Source of the DNA: CAWUKT01 sp041565275 | GTDB lineage: Bacteria; Bacteroidota; Bacteroidia; J057; JADKCL01 | Assembly: GCA_041565275.1 (NCBI GenBank) | Contig: JBFGVE010000011.1 | Span: 1 to 40,782 of the forward strand | DNA: 40,782 bases | Direction of reading: 5' to 3' | Shown: positions 17,152 to 26,300 of the stretch, piece by piece | Layout of the letters: every line of letters begins with the position of its first letter | Position numbering within the stretch: position 1 is the first letter of the stretch | Notes under the pieces: generated by a model | What the model was told of the DNA's origin: nothing | Databases searched by the model: none | The model's input: the letters and a program-made list of their open reading frames with translations, nothing else | Program-made: the position numbers and the translations under genes

Positions 17152-18429
17152 TTACTCCGCTCCTTCTGCGGATACCGTTTGCACTGCGATCTTATCCAAT
17201 TGCTCGACCACTTGGTCACGGTAGGCTATATAACTTTCCATACAAGATTTGCTGACTGGCTCACCACTAGGCATATCTTCCTGTACAGAGTCTACGTGCT
17301 TTCCGTTTTTGATCAACTCAAAGTGGAGGTGAGGACCAGTGGCTAGGCCGGTAGAACCAACGTAACCAATTACCTCTCCCTGGCTTACCCGACGTCCCTT
17401 TTTTATGCCTTTGGCAAATTTGGAAAGGTGCAGGTACTTGGTCGTATAGGTATCGTTGTGGCGAATGGTAATATTATTTCCTCCACCACGAGAATATTTA
17501 GCGTTCACGATCACTCCATCTCCAATTGACCAAACCGGTGTCCCGGTTGCGGCCGCATAGTCGGTGCCAAGGTGGGGACGGCGGCGCTTCAGGATAGGGT
17601 GGTATCGTTTTCGGTTGAATTTGCTGGAAATACGACGAAACTCCAAGGGTGCCTTGAGAAAAGCAGAGCGCAAAGAAAGCCCTTCAAATCCATAATAATC
17701 TTTGTGGTTGTTTTCGTCTGTAAAGGGAATGGCATAATACACTTTGTCCCTGTGCTTGAACCATCCAGCTTCGATGGGGCCTATTCCGATCCGTTCTCCA
17801 TTGACGAATTTCTCCGAAAAGATCAGTTTGAATTGGTCCCCTTTGTGAATACGGTAAAAATCAATGGTCCAGGCATAGATCTTAGCCAACTCAACTGCTA
17901 CCTGAGGACTGATATCATTGTCTGAAAGTGTTTGCCATAGAGATGAATTGATGACTCCGGAAGCTTCACGCCTATATTCTTTTACCTCTTTACGACCTTT
18001 GTAAACTTGTGGAGATCCATTGAGATCATAGACCACATAGTTAACCGGATCTTGTTCATAGATGAGATAACGGGCTTGATCTAGAGAATCGCTGCGCAGG
18101 ACGCAGTAAGATTTTCCAGAACGGATCTTTCGGACATCAAATACCGCCTGAGACTTGCTCACCACTTCGCTGATCAATGCAAATGGAACTCCATTTCGAT
18201 TGAGAATGGCACTGAGATTATCATTGGGTTGGATAACATCGGAACAGAGGTATAAATTCTCCAATTCGATGCCATAAGCCACCATAGTCTCTTCGATCTT
18301 GGACCCGGCAATAACTGTGGATTCTCCGAATATCTCTGGAAGGAAACCAAAGTACTTGGCGACAGTATAGCTGCCACTCAGAAGAAGGATGAATATTAAT
18401 CCGATAGGGATGAGACGTTTACGATCCAT
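17152..18429 (-). CDS. M23 family peptidoglycan endopeptidase, membrane-anchored
   Basis: This is a zinc metallopeptidase of the lysostaphin/MepM type that cleaves peptide cross-links in peptidoglycan. I chose the ATG at 18429 (425 residues) because it begins MDRKRLIPIGLIFILLLSG, a basic n-region with a signal anchor; a longer frame from 18492 adds an implausible leader. The zinc ligands are visible: H286 and D290 in HLGTDYA, and H369 in GPHLHFE, with H367 as the general base. Residues about 65-115 resemble the OapA/LysM-like domain that precedes the peptidase in MepM-type proteins (IQPNDNLSAIL). A middle domain (about 150-265) matches the usual CsgD-like linker of the family. The TTG-started hydrolase gene is divergent from it. 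Confidence 0.93.
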   Translation of the reverse strand: MDRKRLIPIGLIFILLLSGSYTVAKYFGFLPEIFGESTVIAGSKIEETMVAYGIELENLYLCSDVIQPNDNLSAILNRNGVPFALISEVVSKSQAVFDVRKIRSGKSYCVLRSDSLDQARYLIYEQDPVNYVVYDLNGSPQVYKGRKEVKEYRREASGVINSSLWQTLSDNDISPQVAVELAKIYAWTIDFYRIHKGDQFKLIFSEKFVNGERIGIGPIEAGWFKHRDKVYYAIPFTDENNHKDYYGFEGLSLRSAFLKAPLEFRRISSKFNRKRYHPILKRRRPHLGTDYAAATGTPVWSIGDGVIVNAKYSRGGGNNITIRHNDTYTTKYLHLSKFAKGIKKGRRVSQGEVIGYVGSTGLATGPHLHFELIKNGKHVDSVQEDMPSGEPVSKSCMESYIAYRDQVVEQLDKIAVQTVSAEGAE

Positions 18430-18563
18430 AAAAAACATTCTTTTTCCAGAATTTGGAGGCGCAAGGATAAACAAATCGAGGCCGTTAACCAAGATCTGGC
18501 CATTTGAGTTGTCTACATTAAACGGATCGTTGCACTATATTTCACACATTGTTAAAATCAACC

Positions 18564-18568
18564 GGGAG
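18564..18568 (+). promoter_or_regulatory. Ribosome-binding site supporting a TTG start
   Basis: GGGAG stands 5 nt before the TTG at 18574. No suitable ATG gives a signal peptide in this frame, so this site decides the TTG start of the serine hydrolase. Confidence 0.55.
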
Positions 18569-18573
18569 TAAAC

Positions 18574-20388
18574 TTGACTAGATATGTTCTGATCGCCTGC
18601 TTTGTGGTATGCCTACGGGGGTGCTTTCAGGAGTGTTTTCACCTGAACGCCAAGCCAGGCGACTGGGCTTTGCGAGCCTGGTCTCAGATGGAAGGCCCTC
18701 CAGGGGCTGCTTTGGTAGTCATCCGTGGGGACTCCGTAATTTATATGGAAGGATTTGGGAGCCGGCAGGTCAACAGAGCTCCGGGGGTAGATACCTTGAC
18801 GGTATTCAAAGCTGGATCCATTGGGAAAACGGTGATTGCATTGGGCATCTTTCGCATGGTGGAGCAAGGAAGATTGAGGTTAACGGCACGGGTAGATTCT
18901 TTGTTGCCAGGTATCGCAGAAGGGACCAGTGCCAACTGGGGCAAAGAATTACAGGTTCAGCATCTTCTGGAGCATAGCAGTGGATTGGATGAGATGCATT
19001 TCAATGAATATTATTCACAGTCCGACTTGGAAGAAGCCCTGCTATTTAATCCATCGTCTAAGCAGCTCCGCTGGGAACCCGGACGTACTGCGTCCTATTC
19101 CAATGTTGGGTATGCATTGCTGGCATTGATCGGAGAGCGTGTTTCCGGACATTCCTGGCAAGATTGGTTGGATCAATATGTCCTAAAACCCTTGGAAATG
19201 ACGAAATCAGGGTTTGGACCTATTCCCAATGACATTGCAAACCAAGCTGTCGGCCACAATGAGGGGCAGCCAATCTCTTCTGCTCCAGTCTACCATTACA
19301 AACCTTCCGTATCATTTTACACCAATATTGTTGATCTCAGCCGGTTGCTCAAGTGTCTCATTCACCGGGGTGCACCCCTCATTCAGCCTGAAACTATGAT
19401 CCGCCTCGAATCGATGCGCACTACACCTGCAGGCCGGGCAGGACTCGAAGTGGGCTATGGTGCAGGTGTCCAGATCGACTACATAGCAGGGTGGATGTGC
19501 CGTTACCATACAGGAAAAGTTGACGGGTTTACAGCGATCTATGAGTATTTTCCAGAGCAGAATAGCGGTTTTGCGGTGCTTTTTAATGGCAGTCCCGAAG
19601 GAAGTATCCGATCTGCACCTCTCGTTCATGCCTGTCGCTTTTCCTGTATTCCAAGGCGAAATAGCCCAGTTCCCCCCATCTTTCTGAAGAACCAGGTCAG
19701 TAAACTTGACCTCAATGAATTTGCCGGAACCTATGCCTTCGCAAACCCACGCAATGCTATTCCGGGTTTTTTTGATAAGTGGATGCTGGATGTAAAGGTG
19801 GTGAGGACCGGTGAGCGGACTTTTCAGATTGACGGAGAGGATTGGTACTGGATTGGGAGTGGCCGTTTGGTTAAGGCGGGAACAATTCATACCGGAGCAG
19901 TTTTCAGCGTAGATGCCGAAACTGGAGAACTCGGTTTGAGTATAGGTAAATTGTATTTTGTGAAGGGAAGTTTAGCCATTTGGAGAAAGGTATTCAGATG
20001 GGGATTGTGGGTGCTTTCACTTTTGGGAGCCTTTCAGTGGCTTCTGATGTATTTCAGAGGGAAGGGGCCAGCGTTGTCTGCCCTTTGGCTTTGTTTTCCG
20101 ATTATCAGTGCAGAGGTGGCGTTCTACATATTATTGAAGTCGAATCCGCCCGAATTAGGCCAACTGAACTTCCATACCTTTTGTATTTTAGTTTTTACTT
20201 CGCTTGTTCTTCTGACAACCTTGGCCGGGATCTGGGGCTGGATCCGTCTTCTTAGAAAGGACCCGGAGAAGAGATATCAAAATGGTGGCTTTTTCTTTTT
20301 AGGGTTTAGTCTGGTGATACTGGACTTGGCATTTTGTTTTGCTTTGTGGAAAGAAGGGTTGATCGGCTTGGCAACCTTTAATTATTGA
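18574..20388 (+). CDS. Serine hydrolase of the beta-lactamase/AmpC class with four C-terminal membrane segments
   Basis: This 604-residue protein starts at a TTG with a GGGAG site 6 nt upstream (18564-18568). An N-terminal hydrophobic segment with Cys residues (LIACFVVCLRGC) suggests export or a lipid anchor. The three active-site motifs of the class C/DD-peptidase fold are present: S82-I-G-K85, Y175-S-N177, and an HTG triad in the KTG position (YHTGKVDG). After a beta-rich linker, four hydrophobic segments occupy about 470-604 (for example WVLSLLGAFQWLLMYF and FLGFSLVILDLAFCFALW). The catalytic domain should be periplasmic. Such proteins are usually peptidases or esterases rather than resistance enzymes; the substrate is unknown. 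Confidence 0.9.
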   Translation: MTRYVLIACFVVCLRGCFQECFHLNAKPGDWALRAWSQMEGPPGAALVVIRGDSVIYMEGFGSRQVNRAPGVDTLTVFKAGSIGKTVIALGIFRMVEQGRLRLTARVDSLLPGIAEGTSANWGKELQVQHLLEHSSGLDEMHFNEYYSQSDLEEALLFNPSSKQLRWEPGRTASYSNVGYALLALIGERVSGHSWQDWLDQYVLKPLEMTKSGFGPIPNDIANQAVGHNEGQPISSAPVYHYKPSVSFYTNIVDLSRLLKCLIHRGAPLIQPETMIRLESMRTTPAGRAGLEVGYGAGVQIDYIAGWMCRYHTGKVDGFTAIYEYFPEQNSGFAVLFNGSPEGSIRSAPLVHACRFSCIPRRNSPVPPIFLKNQVSKLDLNEFAGTYAFANPRNAIPGFFDKWMLDVKVVRTGERTFQIDGEDWYWIGSGRLVKAGTIHTGAVFSVDAETGELGLSIGKLYFVKGSLAIWRKVFRWGLWVLSLLGAFQWLLMYFRGKGPALSALWLCFPIISAEVAFYILLKSNPPELGQLNFHTFCILVFTSLVLLTTLAGIWGWIRLLRKDPEKRYQNGGFFFLGFSLVILDLAFCFALWKEGLIGLATFNY

Positions 20389-20490
20389 GGGTTGAGTTTG
20401 CCGGTACGGGCGAGCAAGCCCATCAAAGATCAGCGGTCAACGGTGTAGTCCTTAAAGTTTTGAAAGTTCTCTCTATGACTTTATCCCCTG

Positions 20491-21333
20491 CTAGCAGCAA
20501 TTGCCATTGGGGTCGCAGCAAGCATTGGCTTCTTTGAAACCAGTGACGGTAATACTGTAAATCCCGGTCTCACTTTCTTTGAAAGCTTTCAGGCCATCTT
20601 CATCCATATAGTTCAGCAAGATCTCATCCGGGATTGTGATTTCTTTTTCAGCTTTGATGGAAACAGACTGGAACCCAGTGTCATGGACAATTCCAAGGTA
20701 GTCAGATCTCTGCAAAGCCCCCGCCACACATCCAGCGTACATCTCGGCTGCCTCCCGTATCTCAATTGGGAGTTCACCCTTTAGTACTACATCTGAGATG
20801 GCAAAATGACCACCTGGCCGGAGCACCCGGAAAATCTCGGCAAATGCCTTCCTCTTGCTGGGAACCAGATTGAGAACGCAATTGCTGATGACTACATCGA
20901 CCCGATCGCCTGCCAGGGGCAGGTCTTCAATGTCACCCAAGCGGAATTGTACATTTTTCAACCCCAAACTTTTTGCATGTTGACGGGAGAGTTCTATCAT
21001 TTTCTCAGTCATGTCCACCCCGATCACTTCTCCTCCTTCACCTGTCAGCACCCTGGAAACAAACGCGTCGTTTCCCGCACCTGAACCAAGGTCTAGCACC
21101 GTATCTCCACGGCTGATGCCTGCATACTTTACTGGCATGCCACAACCCAATTTGAGGTCAGCAGATTTGACGTATCCCTCAAGCCCGGAATAATCTTCAC
21201 TGAAGATACTGTAGTCTATTGTCGTGCAGCCATCTACTCCACAACAGGAGGTGGCATTCAACTCGGGGTCTTGAGTTGCGATCTGCCCGTACTTTTCCCT
21301 AACAAGTTCTTTGATCTTTTCCGAATTTTCCAT
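20491..21333 (-). CDS. arsM: Arsenite S-adenosylmethionine methyltransferase
   Basis: The enzyme methylates As(III) to volatile or less toxic methylarsenicals using SAM. The 280-residue protein has the SAM-binding motif VLDLGSGAG at 79-87 and GVDMTEKMIELS after it. Candidate arsenic-binding cysteines include C64 (KLGCGMP), the Cys in SNCVLNLVP and the Cys in YAGCVAGA. Extra Cys residues occur at the N-terminus (SCCGVDGC, 29-36) and at the very C-terminus (CCDPNGNCC). It begins 20 nt after the arsR stop codon on the same strand, which makes an arsR-arsM operon and supports the arsenic function. Confidence 0.93.
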   Translation of the reverse strand: MENSEKIKELVREKYGQIATQDPELNATSCCGVDGCTTIDYSIFSEDYSGLEGYVKSADLKLGCGMPVKYAGISRGDTVLDLGSGAGNDAFVSRVLTGEGGEVIGVDMTEKMIELSRQHAKSLGLKNVQFRLGDIEDLPLAGDRVDVVISNCVLNLVPSKRKAFAEIFRVLRPGGHFAISDVVLKGELPIEIREAAEMYAGCVAGALQRSDYLGIVHDTGFQSVSIKAEKEITIPDEILLNYMDEDGLKAFKESETGIYSITVTGFKEANACCDPNGNCC

Positions 21334-21353
21334 TACAGTAAATTAATGCGTAA

Positions 21354-21683
21354 CTAACAACACCTTGGGATATCCCCAGAGTTGGAGAAGAGCTGTGCAA
21401 CCAGCTTTCCAGCTTCTTCCCAATTTTCTTTATCGATACAATAGCAGATGCGAGGGCCATCGATATCGCCCTTGATCAGCCCGGCATTTTTCAACTCTTT
21501 CAGATGCTGGGACACGGTCGCTTGTGAAAGAGGCAGCATGTCCACCAAATCACCACAAATGCAAGCCTGCCGTTCCTGAAGGATTTGCAGGATTGAAATG
21601 CGGGCGGGATGGGAGAGTGCTTTGGACCATCTGGCCAGTTGGATCGTTGAAGCTGCATAGGACTCTATCTTTGTAGTCGCCAT
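21354..21683 (-). CDS. arsR: ArsR/SmtB family arsenic-responsive repressor
   Basis: This winged-helix repressor of about 109 residues should release DNA on As(III) binding. I chose the ATG at 21683 over a TTG at 21704 because the TTG lies inside the operator/promoter. The core shows the usual ALSHPARISILQIL, then CICGDLVDMLPLS (paired Cys 41 and 43, the classical ArsR metal site) and the recognition helix LSQATVSQHLKELKNAGLI. Additional Cys pairs occur at ICYC and at the C-terminus (RCC). It heads the operon with arsM. Confidence 0.93.
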   Translation of the reverse strand: MATTKIESYAASTIQLARWSKALSHPARISILQILQERQACICGDLVDMLPLSQATVSQHLKELKNAGLIKGDIDGPRICYCIDKENWEEAGKLVAQLFSNSGDIPRCC

Positions 21684-21695
21684 TTCTTTAATTGT

Positions 21696-21715
21696 ATATC
21701 GCAAATATACGATAT
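21696..21715 (-). promoter_or_regulatory. arsR operator enclosing the promoter -7 box
   Basis: A perfect dyad, ATATCG (21696-21701) and CGATAT (21710-21715), is separated by 8 bp. On the minus strand the 8-bp spacer reads TATATTTG, an exact match to the Bacteroidota -7 consensus TAnnTTTG. ArsR bound here would cover the core promoter; the arsR ATG lies 13 nt downstream. Confidence 0.72.
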
Positions 21716-21815
21716 TGAGGTCGAATAAAAAACCGATCGTGTAACATCAATTTGAATGGGCAGCACCAGTACCTGATAAAAGAAAGGTCCCGGTCATAGA
21801 ATAATGAATTTGTCT

Positions 21816-21823
21816 TAACTTTG
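21816..21823 (+). promoter_or_regulatory. Probable -7 promoter box of lysS
   Basis: TAACTTTG (then CC) matches the Bacteroidota -7 consensus TAnnTTTG and lies 32 nt before the GTG start of lysS, a suitable distance for a short leader. No clear -33 TTG is seen at the ideal spacing. Confidence 0.5.
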
Positions 21824-21855
21824 CCGGAATTTGCATCATATACAATTATTTAACC

Positions 21856-23583
21856 GTGGAAACCAGACAACTCAACGACCAGGAGATCCAGCGACGCAAA
21901 GAAGTTGAGGAATTGCGTAATATGGGTATCGAACCTTATCCTGCAGATCAGTATGAGGTTACTGCCAATGCAGCGGACGTCCTCGCCGGGTACACTGACG
22001 AGCGAGCCGAAGCATACAAACAGGTATCTTTGGCTGGACGTCTTGTTGTGAAACGTGTTATGGGCAAGGCTTCCTTCGGAGTACTACAGGACAGCACCGG
22101 AACGATGCAGCTTTACTTCAACCGCGATGTGATATGTCCTAACGAAGATAAAACCCTATACAATACCGTTTTTAAGAAACTCATCTCTCTGGGAGATATC
22201 ATTGGGGTCAAAGGGGATATATTCACCACCAAGACCGGTGAAGTTACCCTTTCAGTGACTGAATTTACCATTCTTGCTAAGACCCTGCGGCCGATCGCAT
22301 TCCGCAAGACAGAGGAGGATGGGACTTTACACGATACTTTTACGGATACGGAAGCCAGATACCGTATGCGTTACCTGGACCTGATCGTTCATCCGGAAAT
22401 TCGGGAAACCTTTCGTAAGCGGACCTTGCTGGTGAAGTCAATGCGGGATTTTCTCAATGGTAAGGGGTACCTGGAGGTGGAAACCCCCATTCTTCAGCCT
22501 TTGTATGGAGGAGCCACTGCGCGGCCCTTTAAGACCCACCACAACACCCTGGATATGACACTTTACCTTCGTATCGCCAATGAGTTGTATCTTAAACGGC
22601 TGATTGTAGGTGGATTTGACGGGGTTTACGAATTCTCCAAAGATTTCCGGAACGAAGGTATGTCCCGCTTTCACAATCCTGAGTTTACTCAAGTCGAGCT
22701 CTATGTCGCTTACAAGGACTATCAGTGGATGATGGACCTGGTAGAGGAAATGCTTGAAAAGGTAGCCATTGATGTAACTGGAAGTACTCTGGTACAAGTC
22801 GGGAACCAACAAATAGATTTCCAGCGTCCCTGGAAGCGGTACACTATGTTTGGGGCCATTCAAGCGTATACAGGTATTGATATCTCCAGAATGGATGAGG
22901 ATGGAATTCGTGAAGCAGCTATCCAATTGGGGATCGAAGTCGATAGTTCAATGGGCAAGGGCAGGTTGATTGACACTATATTCGGAGAGACAGTGGAAGG
23001 GAAACTGATCCAACCTACCTTTATCACTGATTATCCCGTCGAGTTGAGCCCGTTAGCTAAAATGCACAGAGATAAGGAGGGGCTTGTCGAACGATTCGAA
23101 GCGGTCGTCAATGGCAAAGAGATCCTGAATTCATTTTCAGAATTGAATGATCCGATTGACCAGCGGGAACGCTTTGAAGAACAACTGGAGTTGGGTAAGC
23201 GAGGGGATGAGGAAGCGATGGTGCTGGACGAAGACTTCCTCCGTGCCCTTGAGTTTGGCATGCCACCGACTGCAGGGCTTGGGATTGGGATTGACCGATT
23301 GGCGATGATCATGACCAATTCCCAAAGTATTCAAGATGTGCTTTTCTTCCCCCAGATGAAGCCTGAGAAGGCAGAGCCTATATCCGGAGACGATGATTTC
23401 ATTGCGGTGGGAGTTCCACCTGAATGGGTAAATGTGCTGCGTAAGATAGGATTTCAGACTGTTGAAGCCCTGCAGCAGACTAACTCTAATAAACTATTCA
23501 ACGATCTTTGTAGCTACAACAAGAAAAATAAACTGGGTTTGAAGAATCCCGGAAAAGATTCTGTTGAAACCTGGGTGAAGTAG
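21856..23583 (+). CDS. lysS: Lysyl-tRNA synthetase, class II
   Basis: The enzyme charges tRNA-Lys. The 575-residue protein starts at a GTG (METRQLNDQEIQRRKEVEEL). It has an N-terminal OB-fold anticodon domain (about 55-165) and the class II motifs: motif 2 in FRNEGMSRFHNPEFTQVE and motif 3 in GLGIGIDRLAMIMT. It ends the catalytic domain with DVLFFPQMKPE. About 70 residues follow (PPEWVNVLRKIGFQTVEALQ, a helix-hairpin-helix-like segment), an extension I know from many Bacteroidota LysS proteins. Confidence 0.97.
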   Translation: METRQLNDQEIQRRKEVEELRNMGIEPYPADQYEVTANAADVLAGYTDERAEAYKQVSLAGRLVVKRVMGKASFGVLQDSTGTMQLYFNRDVICPNEDKTLYNTVFKKLISLGDIIGVKGDIFTTKTGEVTLSVTEFTILAKTLRPIAFRKTEEDGTLHDTFTDTEARYRMRYLDLIVHPEIRETFRKRTLLVKSMRDFLNGKGYLEVETPILQPLYGGATARPFKTHHNTLDMTLYLRIANELYLKRLIVGGFDGVYEFSKDFRNEGMSRFHNPEFTQVELYVAYKDYQWMMDLVEEMLEKVAIDVTGSTLVQVGNQQIDFQRPWKRYTMFGAIQAYTGIDISRMDEDGIREAAIQLGIEVDSSMGKGRLIDTIFGETVEGKLIQPTFITDYPVELSPLAKMHRDKEGLVERFEAVVNGKEILNSFSELNDPIDQRERFEEQLELGKRGDEEAMVLDEDFLRALEFGMPPTAGLGIGIDRLAMIMTNSQSIQDVLFFPQMKPEKAEPISGDDDFIAVGVPPEWVNVLRKIGFQTVEALQQTNSNKLFNDLCSYNKKNKLGLKNPGKDSVETWVK

Positions 23584-23705
23584 GAGAAACACTATTTCAT
23601 GTTTTCCGTTGGAATGACTCAGATAATTATTTTATTTGACGTTGTTTTCAACATTCAGTGCTTTATTCTCTGCCTGAAAAAGCGAGATACCAATTACAAT
23701 TACGG

Positions 23706-25652
23706 ATGATACCCGAAGAAGGACTTAACCCTGAACACAACGAGCAAGGTACCCAGGATCAAACGGATCTGGAGGTTTCTTTGGTCGACGAAGACCAAGA
23801 AGCGGCTTCTCCCCAAGCCCAAACCGAAAAAGTTAAATTTCCGGGGGAAGAACCTGATGGTGATGAAGAAGCGATCTCATTTCTGGAGCAGGTTATAGGT
23901 GATGTTGAGAATTTCGAAAGTGTTGTTGACAAAGCCTCTCTGAATGAACTTGCATTACTCTTGGAGAAAATCTCCGAGCGTGGTGATATCAGCGGGTATA
24001 TCAACAAGGTTGGACGGATCAAGGGTCTCTTCAACGAGAAGGCAGATGGGGAGAATATTGAAAAAGGATTGTTGGAGAGATTCTCTACAGCTCTCGCGAG
24101 GTTCAATAAGAAGCGTACCGCATACTATGCCAAACGGGAGCAGGAAAAAGAGGAAAACTCTGCTAAGAAATATAGTTTGCTGAAAAGGTTGAAAGTCATA
24201 GTTCAAGAGGAGCAGGTGGCTAAGATCCAAGAAGTAAGAGAAATTCAGAAAGAATGGAGAGAGACTGGTTGGGTTCTTCAAAAGGATATCCAACCTCTCA
24301 AAGAGACCTACAAGCAATATCTGGACATTTTCTACAACCTACGCAGTAAGTTTCAGGAACTATTGGAGGTGGATAGGGAATATAACCTGAAATCCAAAGA
24401 GGAGATCATTCAAAAGATAGATGCCTTGATCCCTGGTGAAGAAGGAACCCGCGAACTTTGGAAAGAGAGGAGTGCTGCTGTTAAGGATCTCCAGATGGAA
24501 TGGCGTTTTACCGGCCCTGTTCCCAAAGAAAAAATCGAGGATATCAATTCGTCATTTCGGAATGTTTTAGATCGCTTCTACGAGATGCGTTCCGGGTATT
24601 ATGAAATTCAGGATGCACAGAAAGAAGAAAATGCAGAGAAAAAGAAGGTACTGATCGAGCAGATGCGGATCTATTCCGATTTCAAATCGAAACAGGCCAG
24701 GGACTGGAACGAAGCTACTCGAGGAGTACTTGAGATCCAAGAAAAGTGGAAGGCTATTGGGCCTGGTCCAATAGAGTTGAACAAAAAACTCTGGAAGGAT
24801 TATCGAGGCATGTGTGATACCTTCTTTGAGCATAAAAGTGCTTTTTTTAAGGAGTTCGATGCGATTCGTTCTGAAAATCTTGCCCGTAAGACTGCAATTT
24901 GTGAGAAGGCAGAAGGATTACAAGAAAGCGAAGATTTCAGAGAGACAGCCCGGGTGTTGAAGGAATTACAAAATGAGTGGAAGTCAATTGGTCCTTCACA
25001 CGAAAGGTATTCCAACAAGATCTGGAAGCGGTTCCGCCGGGCTTGTGACCATTTCTTTGACCGAAGGTCAAAAGCATTAGCCAGTGAAAAGTCCGAATAC
25101 CAGGAGAATCTTGATAAAAAAGAAAAACTCATCGAAGAATTGCGTGCATTAACAGCCTCTGAGGATGCCGCGACTCGTCAGGATGAGTTCAACGCTATTC
25201 AAGACCGCTGGAAGAGTACTGGACACGTTCCATTTCGCTTGAAAGACAAGATTAACAATTCCTTCAAGGAGGCTTTAGGTCAGTATTTTGAGAAGACCCG
25301 AATTAGTGGCCGCAGCGGCAGGGGAGCCCAAAGTAATTCAAACTATAGCCACAAGGCACTTTCTTCTATTTCTGATACTCATATTCGTGAAAATCGCATT
25401 GACGGAGAGATCAGAAAATTGCAAACACGGATTAGAATGATCAAGGAGAAAGTGGATCAATATGAGCTAAATATCCAGTACATTTCCAAGGGGAAGAGTG
25501 GTGACTCTCTTCGCAAACAGATTCAAAGCCAGATCGACGGTGAAAAGTCCCAGATTAAAGAGATGAAAACCAAGGTGAAAGAGCTTCGAAAGCTAAGGGA
25601 CAATCCAGAACCTGAACCCGCACCCGAAGCTTCTGCCGGGGAAGAAGAGTAG
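23706..25652 (+). CDS. DUF349 repeat protein
   Basis: This is a long, highly charged, mostly alpha-helical cytosolic protein with five DUF349 units. They are recognisable by a recurrent Trp followed by (T/I)G: EWRETGWV, EWRFTGPV, KWKAIGPG, EWKSIGPS and RWKSTGHV. Each unit is about 75 residues. The N-terminus (about 1-70) is acidic and disordered, and the C-terminus is a coiled coil (RKLQTRIRMIKEKVDQYE onwards) ending in an acidic Pro-rich tail. Function of the family is not defined. The start is uncertain: I prefer the ATG at 23706 (648 residues) to a GTG at 23658, which would add 16 residues. Confidence 0.88.
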   Translation: MIPEEGLNPEHNEQGTQDQTDLEVSLVDEDQEAASPQAQTEKVKFPGEEPDGDEEAISFLEQVIGDVENFESVVDKASLNELALLLEKISERGDISGYINKVGRIKGLFNEKADGENIEKGLLERFSTALARFNKKRTAYYAKREQEKEENSAKKYSLLKRLKVIVQEEQVAKIQEVREIQKEWRETGWVLQKDIQPLKETYKQYLDIFYNLRSKFQELLEVDREYNLKSKEEIIQKIDALIPGEEGTRELWKERSAAVKDLQMEWRFTGPVPKEKIEDINSSFRNVLDRFYEMRSGYYEIQDAQKEENAEKKKVLIEQMRIYSDFKSKQARDWNEATRGVLEIQEKWKAIGPGPIELNKKLWKDYRGMCDTFFEHKSAFFKEFDAIRSENLARKTAICEKAEGLQESEDFRETARVLKELQNEWKSIGPSHERYSNKIWKRFRRACDHFFDRRSKALASEKSEYQENLDKKEKLIEELRALTASEDAATRQDEFNAIQDRWKSTGHVPFRLKDKINNSFKEALGQYFEKTRISGRSGRGAQSNSNYSHKALSSISDTHIRENRIDGEIRKLQTRIRMIKEKVDQYELNIQYISKGKSGDSLRKQIQSQIDGEKSQIKEMKTKVKELRKLRDNPEPEPAPEASAGEEE

Positions 25653-25657
25653 GTGTA

Positions 25658-25747
25658 ACCCGTAGTGTGAATTAAAATTAGGCGAATGCATGCTTTATAT
25701 GCTTGATGGGTCTTTGTAGTACAATTTGGTTGAGATATTGAATGATG
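25658..25747 (+). repeat. IS982 terminal fragment, copy 1 of a direct repeat
   Basis: This 90-bp stretch aligns without gaps to 39490-39579, with about 13 differences by eye (roughly 86 % identity). It covers the terminal inverted repeat and the last codons of the transposase. Both copies have the same orientation. Confidence 0.8.
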
Positions 25748-26243
25748 GTCATTGCTATCAGTTTTGTTAATATTTTTGACTTAAAACCCGAGAAGGACCT
25801 TGCATAGTTGCGATTGATCAAGAACTGGTCGTTCAACTAAGAGAAAAGAGCCTCGATCCTCTTCCTGGATCTTTGAAAAATATAGGCTTGAGGTTTGTAC
25901 TGATACTGGTTTCTTCTCATCGGTACTTCCAGTTTGATCCTCCTGGTCTGGAAAAGATTCAACTGCTGTTCTGCTCCGATATAGCCCTTGTCTCCCAGCA
26001 GCAGGCAGTCTGAAAATAGGTCTTCATCGTCCTTAATATAATGAATGTCATGTACACATTGAGCTTTCCGAACAGATAGGTGTCACTATCAATGGATAGA
26101 ACTTCACTGACCAGGGACAGAGTGATCACTTCCAGATCAGAAAACTTGGCTTCCGGACCTGGACGGATATAGTTCCTGTGTTCATTGGCCTAATCTTTCA
26201 GCATCTTAGTGACTATTGGATATAATTTGTCGTATTTAAACTA
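25678..26243 (-). pseudogene. IS982-family transposase remnant
   Basis: Translating the minus strand gives family-typical segments. The N-terminal part reads FKYDKLYPIVTKMLKD, a stop (26190-26192), then NYIRPGPEAKFSDLEVITLS up to LFGKLN. At that point an internal deletion of roughly 100 or more residues and a frame change occur. The C-terminal part then reads LLGDKGYIGAEQQLNLFQ, RRIKLEVPMRRNQYQYKP and RKRIEALFS, followed by another stop (25837-25839) and LNDQFLINRNYARSFSGFK. The DDE catalytic core is largely missing, so this cannot be active. Family assignment is from motif memory, not a search. Confidence 0.78.
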
Positions 26244-26300
26244 AATACTGTATATTGGCCTATAGATTAGGGGTTTTAAGATACAAATTTTTAGTTCGCC

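Larger units (their letters stand above)
25658..26274 (-). mobile_element. Decayed IS982-family insertion sequence
   Basis: This element fills most of the 648-bp gap between the DUF349 gene and the DUF4157 gene. One end is well defined, starting with ACCCGTAGTGTGAATTA at 25658, because the same 90 bp recur at 39490. The other end is guessed at ACCCCTAATC on the minus strand (26274), which shares only the ACCC tip and scattered bases. No target-site duplication is seen. The internal transposase gene is broken. Confidence 0.6.

Noticed and set aside
18574..20388. An antibiotic-resistance beta-lactamase
   Set aside because: The motifs are those of the broad serine hydrolase class, an HTG replaces KTG, and the four C-terminal membrane segments are not found in resistance enzymes.
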